Source: Nitrospira sp. UBA2082 (GTDB lineage: Bacteria > Nitrospirota > Nitrospiria > Nitrospirales > Nitrospiraceae). Taken from it: 64,000 nucleotides of DNA. The notes under the pieces are model-generated. The model was not told the DNA's origin and did no database searches. It saw only the letters and a list, made by a program, of their open reading frames with translations. Positions 1 through 7,791 of this stretch are shown in pieces (position 1 is the first letter of the stretch; each line of letters starts with the position of its first letter). The DNA is taken from positions 65,443 to 129,442 of the forward strand of contig DCZO01000013.1 in NCBI GenBank assembly GCA_002331335.1. Reading direction: 5' to 3'. Made by a program: the position numbers and the translations under genes.

Positions 1-128
1 CAGAGGACGCCGTATTCATCAACCGTCGCTTTTGGATTCGTGGCCAGTCGCCAATGGGCGAGGAGGGAGGAGCCCTCAAAAATGCCCCAGACGACGTTCG
101 TATTGCCGATGTCGATCGCAACGAGCAT
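1..128 (-). CDS. coaX: Type III pantothenate kinase, partial (C-terminal part outside the window)
   Basis: Reading the minus strand from the ATG at 128 gives MLVAIDIGNTNVVWGIFEG, the N-terminal phosphate-binding DxGNTN motif of CoaX-type pantothenate kinases, which carry out the first step of CoA synthesis. Only about 42 codons are visible before the window edge. An in-frame ATG ten codons upstream (at about 158) is possible, but family proteins usually begin just before the DIGNT motif. It follows birA by about 30 nt and closes a cofactor operon with valS, nadC and birA. Family is clear; activity is inferred. Confidence 0.88.
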   Translation of the reverse strand, partial: MLVAIDIGNTNVVWGIFEGSSLLAHWRLATNPKATVDEYGVL

Positions 129-161
129 GCTGCGTATTGTACCTGCTGGACGATGCATCCG

Positions 162-1001
162 CTACTCCCGAAGATGAATGACGTCCGCGGCGCGTATATC
201 GAGGAGAGGCGGTCGCTGTGCTCCCGAAGAGGGGGTGCTCGGCCGGACTTGCAGTACCCCGTCGGCTCCGATGGATTCAGCTGTGCCCAGCAGTTCTTGC
301 TCATCACCCAGAAGAAGACGGACACGTTTGCCCAGAGTGCCGCAACGGGACACATAGGCGTGACGCAATCGATCAGGTCCGCGCGCCTGCAGCTCATCGA
401 GGCCGTGCTCAAGTTCAAGTAGTAGTTGAGCAAGAAGCCTAACTCGATTGATAGGTTGCTGAGAAATTGCATAGATCGATGTTGCTGTTTGACGCAAGTC
501 TTCCGGAAATGATTCCTCCGTCATATTCACATTGAGGCCAACCCCAATTACGACGATCGGGGTGTCGGCTGACCTGTGAGTGCTCTCACACAAAATGCCG
601 CCCACTTTGCGTTCCTGGAATAAGAGGTCGTTCGGCCACTTCAGAGATAACGGCACGGACGTTGTCGTGTGAACTGCCTCTGCCGCTGCCAGGGCACTGA
701 CGAGGGGCACCCAAGAGAGCCATTCCGAAAGGGTGAGTGCGGAGCCGATGCCACGGACCACGGAGGAACAATAGATGTTGGCGCCGGGGGGGGAATACCA
801 GTGACGTGCCCGACGGCCTCGCCCGGCCGATTGTTGTTCGGCCACAACTACAGTTCCATGTGCGGCGCCGGCTTGAGCCAGGCGCAGGGCTTCGGAATTG
901 GTTGAGGCAAGTTCCTGATGCACGTGGAGCTGTTGTCCGAACGACTTTGTTGCCAGCGTGCTGCGAATGTCGTCGAGCGTGAGCGGAGCGGTGGACAGCA
1001 T
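162..1001 (-). CDS. birA: Biotin--[acetyl-CoA carboxylase] ligase, class I (no DNA-binding domain)
   Basis: The 279-residue protein attaches biotin to the carrier protein of biotin-dependent carboxylases through biotinyl-AMP. The ATP/biotin-binding signature GRGRRARHW lies at residues 60-68, the KWPNDL motif at 121-126 and the conserved K-VGGIL segment at 132-137. A short C-terminal SH3-like part follows. There is no N-terminal helix-turn-helix, so this is the monofunctional class and not the BirA repressor type of E. coli. The ATG is only 2 nt after the nadC stop, so the two are probably translated from one mRNA. Confidence 0.93.
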   Translation of the reverse strand: MLSTAPLTLDDIRSTLATKSFGQQLHVHQELASTNSEALRLAQAGAAHGTVVVAEQQSAGRGRRARHWYSPPGANIYCSSVVRGIGSALTLSEWLSWVPLVSALAAAEAVHTTTSVPLSLKWPNDLLFQERKVGGILCESTHRSADTPIVVIGVGLNVNMTEESFPEDLRQTATSIYAISQQPINRVRLLAQLLLELEHGLDELQARGPDRLRHAYVSRCGTLGKRVRLLLGDEQELLGTAESIGADGVLQVRPSTPSSGAQRPPLLDIRAADVIHLRE

Positions 1002-1003
1002 GG

Positions 1004-1885
1004 TCAGGTGGACCGGCGTGCAGAGCCTCGAACGGGAGATAAGATCAGACTCAGTGACGCAGCCGGGGCCGAGTGAGTGAGCGCACCGATCGAAATACGA
1101 TCGGCGCCGGCCGCGGCCATGGCGCGAACGTTCTTCAAGGTAATTCCCCCCGACACTTCCACTGTGGCGCGGCCGTTGATCAGTTTGACTGAACGGCGCA
1201 CCATGACCGGAGTCATATTGTCCAGCAGAATGATGTCGGCTTTTCCCGCGAGCGCCTGCCGGACTTCCGAAAGAGATTCGGCTTCAACGATGATGGGCAT
1301 CGAGCCTGTTGCCTTCGCCTTTGCCAATCGGCAGGCGGACCGGACGGCCTGTTTGCTAGGACGTAGAAGCGCCAGGTGGTTGTCTTTCACCAAGATGCCA
1401 TCGCTAAGCGACATGCGATGATTGACCCCGCCGCCGAGTCTGACCGCCCATTTTTGAAGGGTGCGCCAGCCGGGGAGTGTCTTTCGGGTGTCCAATATGC
1501 GGGCTCTGTATCCTTTGACGGCTGTGCAGAACCGGTATGTCAGCGTGGCAATGCCGGATAAATGTTGGAGGAAGTTCAGCGCGACCCGTTCAGCCTGCAA
1601 GATCGATCGCCCGTCTCCGGCCACGTGCATGATCGGCTCACCGTTCTTGGCCGGTTCACCATCATGACGGACGACTGTGACGGTGAGTGTGGGATCAACC
1701 ATGAGAAAGGTCTGCACGGCTGCGGCCATTCCAGCCACGATCAACGGCTGTTGCGCGACAATCGTGGCGCGGGCCGGCACCGGTTTTGAGAAGAGCGCGG
1801 AGGTGGTGATGTCGCCTTGACCGAGGTCTTCTTCCAGTCCATGCCGGACCGCACGGCGAATCTCTGCGGCGGGGAGCCTGGCCAT
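1004..1885 (-). CDS. nadC: Nicotinate-nucleotide pyrophosphorylase (quinolinate phosphoribosyltransferase)
   Basis: The enzyme converts quinolinate and PRPP to nicotinate mononucleotide in de novo NAD synthesis. At 293 residues it has the usual family length. Visible family motifs are the EDLGQGDITT N-terminal segment, Arg100 in the QAERVALNFLQ helix, the TRKT motif at 133-136, GGGVNHR at 151-157 and KDNH at 167-170, which bind substrate phosphates and carboxylates. The C-terminal half has the expected VEVSGGI barrel strand. It lies 3 nt after the valS stop and 2 nt before birA in one minus-strand operon. Confidence 0.95.
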   Translation of the reverse strand: MARLPAAEIRRAVRHGLEEDLGQGDITTSALFSKPVPARATIVAQQPLIVAGMAAAVQTFLMVDPTLTVTVVRHDGEPAKNGEPIMHVAGDGRSILQAERVALNFLQHLSGIATLTYRFCTAVKGYRARILDTRKTLPGWRTLQKWAVRLGGGVNHRMSLSDGILVKDNHLALLRPSKQAVRSACRLAKAKATGSMPIIVEAESLSEVRQALAGKADIILLDNMTPVMVRRSVKLINGRATVEVSGGITLKNVRAMAAAGADRISIGALTHSAPAASLSLILSPVRGSARRST

Positions 1886-1888
1886 CGA

Positions 1889-4630
1889 TCACGTTCCCAG
1901 CATGGCGCGCAGCTGCGCCTCACTGCTGGCCAGCAATGCGCGGTCACGAGACAGGGTGCGTACCCGCTCTTGATGTTCGGTGATCACCTCCGGCGGCGCT
2001 TTTGATACGAATTCTGCATTCTTCAGTTTTCCGTCGAGCCGCTGCGATTCCTTGTCGGTGTCGGCAAGTTGCTTGGCCAGCCGGTCGAGCGCTTTCTTGA
2101 GATCGACGTCGCCGGACACCACGATGCCCACCGACAGGCCTTCCGTCACGAGTCGAAGCAGTTTTGCCGCGGGCCACTCTTTTGCCGGTGCCACGTCGGT
2201 CGCGCCCTTGCTAAGGTGGGCCAGATGCGGCCGTAACTGATGGAGCCTCTGTTGCCTGTTCGGATCGTCGTGCCCGACATGAAACGGGATCTGCTGTCCC
2301 GGCGGATAATTCAAGAGGACTCGACCGGTGCGGACAAGACCGACCGTCTGTTCCAGCAGCGCGAACTGCTGCTCTGCCTCAGGTGACGTCCATGTCTGAT
2401 CGAAGGTCGGATACTGCTGCACGACGATGCTCTCACCCTGATGGGGAATTGTCTGCCAAATTTCTTCCGTGATGAACGGCATGAACGGATGAAGCAACCG
2501 CATGGTCGTCTCCAGAGTCTCGACCAGTGTGTGCCGCGTGCTTGCTCCGTCCGGATGGTCGGGCGTTTGGAGGACCGGTTTGATCAATTCCACATACCAG
2601 TCACAGTACTCGTGCCAGATGAATTGATAGAGGGCTGTGGCGGCGCGATCGAATCGGTACGATTCCAGCTCCGCCGTGACGTCGCGGATCGTGTGATTGA
2701 GGCGGCTCAAGATCCATTGATCGGGGAACGTCCGCTCCGTCGTCGGTAAGGGAGATCGCGGGCCGTTGAGGTACATCAGCGCAAACCGGGCGACGTTCCA
2801 AATCTTGTTGGCAAAATTGCGGTAGCCCTCGATCCGTTCTTCTGCCAACTTGATATCGCGTCCCGGCGAGGCCATCGAGGCCAACGTAAACCGAAGGGCA
2901 TCGGTCCCGAATTGGTCCATGACGTGCAACGGGTCGATCACGTTGCCTTTGGACTTGCTCATCTTCTGGCCCTCGGCATCGCGGACCAGCGCATGGATGT
3001 ACACATCCTTAAAAGGCACATCGCCCATGAACTTCAAGCCCATCATGATCATCCGGGCGACCCAGAAAAACAGAATATCCAGGCCCGTGACTAAAGTGGA
3101 TGTCGGGTAATAGGTTTTCAGCTCGGGCGTCTGCTCCGGCCATCCCAAGGTTGAGAACGGCCACAGGGCGGAAGAGAACCAGGTGTCAAGTACGTCGGGG
3201 TCGCGCAATAATTGCCTGCTGCCACAGACAGGACATTGGGCTGGATCCGACTTGGAGACAATCGGCTTGGCACCTTGCAGGATCGCCGTCCGGTCAGCGG
3301 TGGTGACGATCTGACGGTCGTTGCAAGCTCGGCAGTACCAGGCCGGAATTTGATGCCCCCACCAAATTTGCCGGGAGATGCACCAGTCTTTGATCTCCCG
3401 CATCCATCCAAGATAGTTGTTCACCCAGCCTTCTGGAATGATGCGAATCCGCCCCTCCTCGACGGCTTTAATGGCGGGATCAGCAAGGGGCTGAATCTTT
3501 ACGAACCATTGCGGCGACAGATAGGGCTCAACGACCGTCTTACATCGGTAGCACTTGCCGACGGCCATCTTGTGATCGTCGGTTTTTTCGAGGATTCCCC
3601 GTTCACGGAGGAGGGCTTCGACCTTGGGCCGCGCTTTGGAGACGGGGAGACCTCGAAGCATGTCGATCACTGATGTCTCGACTGCTCCCTTCTGCATTCC
3701 AGTTGAGTCGAGCAAAGCGGCATGATCGAGTATCGCAATTCGAGGCAGCCCATGCCGCTCTCCTGCTTCGTAGTCATTGAAATCATGAGCCGGCGTGATC
3801 TTGACCGCACCAGTGCCGAACTCCAGATCGACGAGGATCTGATCACCGACGATCGGGATCTCGCGGGTGGTCAGCGGCAGACGGACTTTCCTGCCGATCA
3901 GATGGCGATAGCGAGGGTCTTCCGGATGAACGGCAACGGCCGTATCGCCTAACATGGTTTCCGGGCGGGTGGTGGCGACGGTTAGGACGGTGTCCGAATC
4001 GTCAGCCAAGGGATAGCGGATGTGGTAGAGCTTACCCCGCGCATCTTCATGTTCTACTTCAATGTCTGAGAGCGCCGTCAGGCAACGTGGGCACCAGTTG
4101 ATCAGTCGCTCACCGCGATAGATCAGTCCATCTTCATACAGCCGGACAAAGACTTCGAGGACCGCCTTCGACAACCCTTCGTCCATGGTGAATCGCAACC
4201 GGTCCCAGTCGCAGGATTCGCCGAGCTGTTTCTGCTGGTTGATGATCGTATTGCCGGATGTGGATTTCCATTGCCACACCCGTTCAACGAATCGTTCCCG
4301 TCCCAGCGACTCGCGTGACAGCCCTTCGGCCATGAGTTGCTTTTCCACCACGTTTTGCGTCGCGATGCCCGCATGGTCGGTGCCGGGAAGCCAGAGGGTG
4401 TTGCGCCCTTGCATGCGGCGCCATCGGATCAGAATATCTTGCAGCGAATGGTTGAGCGCGTGGCCGACGTGGAGCGAGCCGGTCACGTTCGGCGGTGGAA
4501 TGACGATGCAGTAGGGCTGGTCCGGACGGTCGACGGCTGCGCGAAAATAGCCACGGGTGATCCATTCCCGGGACCACCGGTCTTCGACAGATTTGGGTTC
4601 GTATGTCTTCTCCAATTGCGGCGTGCTCAT
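1889..4630 (-). CDS. valS: Valyl-tRNA synthetase
   Basis: This 913-residue class I aminoacyl-tRNA synthetase charges tRNA-Val. The HIGH signature appears as HVGH at residues 54-57 and the KMSKS loop at about 554-558. Between them lies the CP1 editing domain with TTRPETMLGDTAVAVHP, and cysteine pairs CRAC and CPVC are visible around residues 430-470. The last 60 residues form the ValS-type tRNA-arm coiled coil. The start ATG follows a GGAA-rich leader. It is the first gene of the minus-strand operon with nadC, birA and coaX, and is divergent from the small basic protein at 4778. Confidence 0.97.
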   Translation of the reverse strand: MSTPQLEKTYEPKSVEDRWSREWITRGYFRAAVDRPDQPYCIVIPPPNVTGSLHVGHALNHSLQDILIRWRRMQGRNTLWLPGTDHAGIATQNVVEKQLMAEGLSRESLGRERFVERVWQWKSTSGNTIINQQKQLGESCDWDRLRFTMDEGLSKAVLEVFVRLYEDGLIYRGERLINWCPRCLTALSDIEVEHEDARGKLYHIRYPLADDSDTVLTVATTRPETMLGDTAVAVHPEDPRYRHLIGRKVRLPLTTREIPIVGDQILVDLEFGTGAVKITPAHDFNDYEAGERHGLPRIAILDHAALLDSTGMQKGAVETSVIDMLRGLPVSKARPKVEALLRERGILEKTDDHKMAVGKCYRCKTVVEPYLSPQWFVKIQPLADPAIKAVEEGRIRIIPEGWVNNYLGWMREIKDWCISRQIWWGHQIPAWYCRACNDRQIVTTADRTAILQGAKPIVSKSDPAQCPVCGSRQLLRDPDVLDTWFSSALWPFSTLGWPEQTPELKTYYPTSTLVTGLDILFFWVARMIMMGLKFMGDVPFKDVYIHALVRDAEGQKMSKSKGNVIDPLHVMDQFGTDALRFTLASMASPGRDIKLAEERIEGYRNFANKIWNVARFALMYLNGPRSPLPTTERTFPDQWILSRLNHTIRDVTAELESYRFDRAATALYQFIWHEYCDWYVELIKPVLQTPDHPDGASTRHTLVETLETTMRLLHPFMPFITEEIWQTIPHQGESIVVQQYPTFDQTWTSPEAEQQFALLEQTVGLVRTGRVLLNYPPGQQIPFHVGHDDPNRQQRLHQLRPHLAHLSKGATDVAPAKEWPAAKLLRLVTEGLSVGIVVSGDVDLKKALDRLAKQLADTDKESQRLDGKLKNAEFVSKAPPEVITEHQERVRTLSRDRALLASSEAQLRAMLGT

Positions 4631-4703
4631 GATACATTCCAGGAAAGGAAGGGGCGCATCTTAACATGTCTGTGCGGCCCAGCAAATGGCGTGGAAAGGC
4701 GGC

Positions 4704-4732
4704 TTGTGACCCTGTCCGGCCTATGCTATACA
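4704..4732 (+). promoter_or_regulatory. Putative sigma-70 promoter of the small basic protein gene
   Basis: TTGTGA at 4704-4709 and TATACA at 4727-4732 are separated by 17 bp, close to the sigma-70 consensus. They lie about 45 bp before the ATG at 4778. The region is the divergent spacer from valS. Seen by eye only. Confidence 0.45.
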
Positions 4733-4777
4733 AACTCTGTCAAAAGGAATTTACTCACTTTACTGTAGGGAGCTGGC

Positions 4778-4897
4778 ATGGCACGAGGACGTGAGAAGGA
4801 TCGCAAGACAAGACGGAAGCATCGAAAGAATGTGAAGCGGGTGAAGGCCTTGGTGAAGGCGCGTCGAGCAGCGGCAAGGCGCGGGAAGAAAGGGTAA
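4778..4897 (+). CDS. 39-residue highly basic protein of unknown function
   Basis: ATG at 4778 opens a 39-codon frame ending TAA at 4897. It begins MARGREKDRKTRRKHRKN and continues with almost only Lys, Arg, Ala and Val. GGGAG at 4768-4772 is a plausible ribosome-binding site, and a good promoter lies upstream. More than half the residues are Lys or Arg, which resembles tiny ribosomal or nucleic-acid-binding proteins such as Thx, bL37 or bS22. I cannot match it to any of these by sequence. It is probably real because the reading frame, ribosome-binding site and promoter agree. Confidence 0.6.
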   Translation: MARGREKDRKTRRKHRKNVKRVKALVKARRAAARRGKKG

Positions 4898-4899
4898 GG

Positions 4900-4914
4900 G
4901 GCTTCGGCGAAGCC
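4900..4914. terminator. Short hairpin between convergent genes, possible terminator
   Basis: GGCTTC (4900-4905), loop GGC and GAAGCC (4909-4914) form a perfect 6-bp stem 2 nt after the stop of the basic protein and just past the end of the convergent response regulator. No T-run follows on either strand, so intrinsic termination is uncertain. Confidence 0.35.
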
Positions 4915-4923
4915 GCAGTAGGA

Positions 4924-6048
4924 CTACGGGTCGTCGATCAACCGTTTGAGTTCCGCTTTGATCTGTTGTTCAGCCAGTCCCGGGACAAGCTGCTGGACCG
5001 CCTGCCCGACGGTATTTTCGGCAACGGTTCGTATGAGGTCGTCGGCCATCAGGGGCGCCTGTTTCAACACGGCCGCCTGGATCTCATCCTTGATCAACTG
5101 ATCGATCGAACCAACTTGCTCGTGAATGATCGTGGGGAGGTATTTGCGGATGCTGGCTTCGGCCTGTTCGTGCACCCACTGATCGAGGGTTGTTTTGACC
5201 ACCGATGCGACCATATCGGATACGGATTGTTTGACGATCGGTTCAAAGGTCGCCAGTTTCTTTTCCAGCAGGGATGGCAATTCTTGGGACACCAGAGGGT
5301 GGATGACTGACACCAGATACTCCTGGGACAGGATATCGCCGAGTTGAGCCCGCACTTCCTTGTGAACAATCGGCTGAACATTGATTGAAAGCTTGAGGTC
5401 GTCGTCATTCGAAATGGGACGCGGCACGGGTGTAGGCTGCTGTCCTTTGCCCAAGGACTGGAGGAGCGGGGCCGACACCTTGGCTTGCGGATCTCCCGTG
5501 TTCGCGGGAGATGCCGGTGCCGCGGGGCGTGTCATGCGAGGGCTGTTCTGCTGAGCTCCGGCCTGCTCCGTCGGCTCGTTCACGCGAAGGACAGGGTTCG
5601 GAGCGTCGTCCTCCTGATCGTCTAAACCGGTCGAGGTCGGGGGCCACGTGCGCCGTTTGAGTCCCGTGGTGGCGGCTCCCTCTGGTTGTTGCATGGACTT
5701 GATGAGAGTGAGCAAGTCGTCCGACTGGATTGGCTTGTTGAGGAAGGCCTTGACCCCCAATGTGCGGAGGAGTTTTTCATCCGGGTGATCGGCCGGATTG
5801 ACCAATGAAATGAGAGACGTTTCGGCTAAATGAGCGAGCTTATGGATTTCCTTGCAGAAACCGGAGAACGTGATGTTGTTCAGTTGGTAATCGGCAATAA
5901 TCAGCGCGGGGTTCATCTGTCGAGCCGCTTCCAATGCCGCGGGACCGTCCTGGAACCCCATCACTTCAAACCCCTCCGGGGTTGACAGTTGCTCGACCAA
6001 CCGGCGAACGGCCGGGCTGCTGTCGACGACGAAGATGGGAGATGGCAT
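4924..6048 (-). CDS. Response regulator with N-terminal receiver domain and a long helical C-terminal region
   Basis: Residues 1-120 form a CheY-like receiver domain: Asp9 in the acidic pocket, Asp53 (IIADYQL) as phospho-acceptor and Lys105 in FLNKP. A Pro/Ala/Gln-rich linker (about 125-215) follows. Residues 225-374 are predicted helical with repeated patterns such as LPSLLEKKL, LDQWVHEQ and LPTIIHEQV, which resemble amphipathic helices of polar organising or scaffold proteins. No DNA-binding, GGDEF or kinase domain is visible, so output is probably through protein contacts. No cognate kinase lies nearby. The ATG at 6048 is the only reasonable start. Confidence 0.8.
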   Translation of the reverse strand: MPSPIFVVDSSPAVRRLVEQLSTPEGFEVMGFQDGPAALEAARQMNPALIIADYQLNNITFSGFCKEIHKLAHLAETSLISLVNPADHPDEKLLRTLGVKAFLNKPIQSDDLLTLIKSMQQPEGAATTGLKRRTWPPTSTGLDDQEDDAPNPVLRVNEPTEQAGAQQNSPRMTRPAAPASPANTGDPQAKVSAPLLQSLGKGQQPTPVPRPISNDDDLKLSINVQPIVHKEVRAQLGDILSQEYLVSVIHPLVSQELPSLLEKKLATFEPIVKQSVSDMVASVVKTTLDQWVHEQAEASIRKYLPTIIHEQVGSIDQLIKDEIQAAVLKQAPLMADDLIRTVAENTVGQAVQQLVPGLAEQQIKAELKRLIDDP

Positions 6049-6183
6049 CGAATGCTCCGTATTTCTTAGGCTTTTACGAAGCTAGCAGTGAGGGTATTCT
6101 TTGTCAAGAAAACCGCTGATCGGCGATCCTGGTGAAGGTACGGTGGCCTCAGCAGCAGCAGAACTCGTAGAACCAGAGGACTA

Positions 6184-6909
6184 ATGGACATCAGCCATTC
6201 GATTAGAGTCGTTTTCTTCGACGCAGCCGATACCCTCTTCCATGTCAAGGGGTCCGTGGCCGAAATTTATCTTCGGCATGCGGCGGAATTCGGCTTCGCG
6301 CAGACGCCGGAGTCCCTCCCGGCCATCAAGCAGGCTTTTGGCCGGGCTTTTCGTGACGCTCCGCCACCGATATTTGCCGCGACGGAGCCGGCGCAGATCA
6401 AACACAGCGAGCGCCTCTGGTGGTTTGACATCGTGCACAACGTGTTTTATCGAGTCGGAATGTTCGAGCGGTTTGACGACTTTTTCGAGCGAGTGTTTCA
6501 GGTGTTTGAAGAGCCGGGGTCCTGGCAGCTGTTTCCTGAGACGGTACGGACACTGGCCGCTCTCAAGACGCAGGGAGTGGAACTGGGTATCATCTCAAAC
6601 TTCGATTCACGGCTCTTTTCCGTACTGCGGGGATTGGGACTCGCGGATGCGTTCGACACGGTCACGATCTCCAGTCTGGCGCAGGCTGCGAAGCCGGCTC
6701 CCAGGATCTTTCAATTAGCGCTGGACAAGCATGCCGTCGATCCGGAAGAGGCCCTGCACATCGGCGACAGTCTACGGGACGATGTCGAGGGGGCCCGCAA
6801 GGCTGGGTTGCACGCGATTTTGCTGGATCGCAAAGGGACCCAGCAAGGGACTGATATCCGATCGATCCGAACGTTGGATGAACTGCTCCCATTGATCGAG
6901 CAGCTATAG
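6184..6909 (+). CDS. HAD-superfamily hydrolase (subfamily IA)
   Basis: The 241-residue protein has all four HAD motifs: VFFDAADTL with nucleophile Asp13 and Asp16, IISNFD (motif II), the Lys in AAKPAPRIF (motif III) and IGDSLRDDVEGA (motif IV). A helical cap sits between motifs I and II, as in subfamily IA phosphatases and HDHD3-like proteins. GAGGA just before the ATG is a good ribosome-binding site. The substrate, probably a phosphorylated metabolite, cannot be told from sequence. It is divergent from the response regulator and convergent with the sirtuin gene. Confidence 0.88.
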   Translation: MDISHSIRVVFFDAADTLFHVKGSVAEIYLRHAAEFGFAQTPESLPAIKQAFGRAFRDAPPPIFAATEPAQIKHSERLWWFDIVHNVFYRVGMFERFDDFFERVFQVFEEPGSWQLFPETVRTLAALKTQGVELGIISNFDSRLFSVLRGLGLADAFDTVTISSLAQAAKPAPRIFQLALDKHAVDPEEALHIGDSLRDDVEGARKAGLHAILLDRKGTQQGTDIRSIRTLDELLPLIEQL

Positions 6910-6921
6910 CAGAGAAGTTAC

Positions 6922-6965
6922 GGTTCAGGATAACTGCGATCTCAACCTCAGCCCTAACCTGAACC
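6922..6965. repeat. Inverted repeat in the convergent spacer after the HAD gene
   Basis: GGTTCAGG at 6922-6929 and CCTGAACC at 6958-6965 are perfect inverted arms around a 28-nt loop. The spacer also contains CTCAACCTCAGCCCTAACC, a composition seen again near 30971-31036. It could act as a bidirectional terminator or be a dispersed intergenic repeat. Confidence 0.4.
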
Positions 6966-6969
6966 TCCT

Positions 6970-7701
6970 TCAGGCGCAGACCAGCAACGGCACCACGTCC
7001 TTGGCGCGTCCCTGTAAGGAGACATCGACAAGACTCGTGTGAGGCGTCACGTCGAGATTGATTTCCACGACGAACGCGCCAGCCTCTTTTGCAATCGAGG
7101 CAAAACCCGCAGCCGGGTACACGACACCGGACGTGCCGATGATGAGGCACAGGTCGCAAGAGCGAAGGGCTGCGTCGCTTCGCCGGAGGTCCTCTTCCGC
7201 GAGCGATTCACCGAACCAGACGATGTGGGGACGAAGCAGGCTATGACAGGCTGTGCACTTCGGTAGGATCTGGATTGGAACGTCTCTGTTCTCCACAACC
7301 CGCCGGCATCCGGTGCAGCGGACCATCCAAATATTGCCGTGAATCTCGGACAGTTTGCGTGATCCCGCCGCCCGGTGCAGACCGTCCACGTTTTGGGTGA
7401 TCAGCCAGAATTGCGGATGCTGCCTTTCCATCTCGGCAACGGCCTCATGGGCGGCGTTGGGCCGTTTCGTGGCGATCAACTCGCGGCGCCAGTTGTACCA
7501 TTCCCAGACCAGCCGTGGGTCCTGTGCAAAGGCACCGGGTGTCGCCAGGTCTTCCGCGCGAAAATTCCGCCACAATCCATCTGTGCCACGAAACGTCGGG
7601 ACCCCGCTGTCGGCCGAAATCCCGGCGCCGGTGAGCACGACGACGCCTTGTGCTGCGGCAAGCTTTTCTCTGACGAGTCCCAGACCGGAACCAGGTGCCA
7701 T
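6970..7701 (-). CDS. cobB: Sir2-family NAD-dependent protein deacylase, CobB type
   Basis: The 243-residue sirtuin removes acyl groups from lysines using NAD. It has GAGIS at 25-29, the cofactor-loop segment SGVPTFRG, QNVDGLH at 103-109, catalytic His121 and a four-cysteine zinc site at C129, C132, C149 and C152. The Y69-x-x-R72 pair matches the Tyr/Arg signature of class III sirtuins, which prefer succinyl or malonyl lysine, so desuccinylation is a fair inference. It is convergent with the HAD gene and divergent from the PanE-like gene. Confidence 0.93.
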   Translation of the reverse strand: MAPGSGLGLVREKLAAAQGVVVLTGAGISADSGVPTFRGTDGLWRNFRAEDLATPGAFAQDPRLVWEWYNWRRELIATKRPNAAHEAVAEMERQHPQFWLITQNVDGLHRAAGSRKLSEIHGNIWMVRCTGCRRVVENRDVPIQILPKCTACHSLLRPHIVWFGESLAEEDLRRSDAALRSCDLCLIIGTSGVVYPAAGFASIAKEAGAFVVEINLDVTPHTSLVDVSLQGRAKDVVPLLVCA

Positions 7702-7791
7702 AGTGGTTCAGTCTCCAACTGAGCGGCTGCGCCACTGCGCAGGCACATGCTATAGTACCCCCGCATTGTCCGCAATCACGGGGATGGCAAC

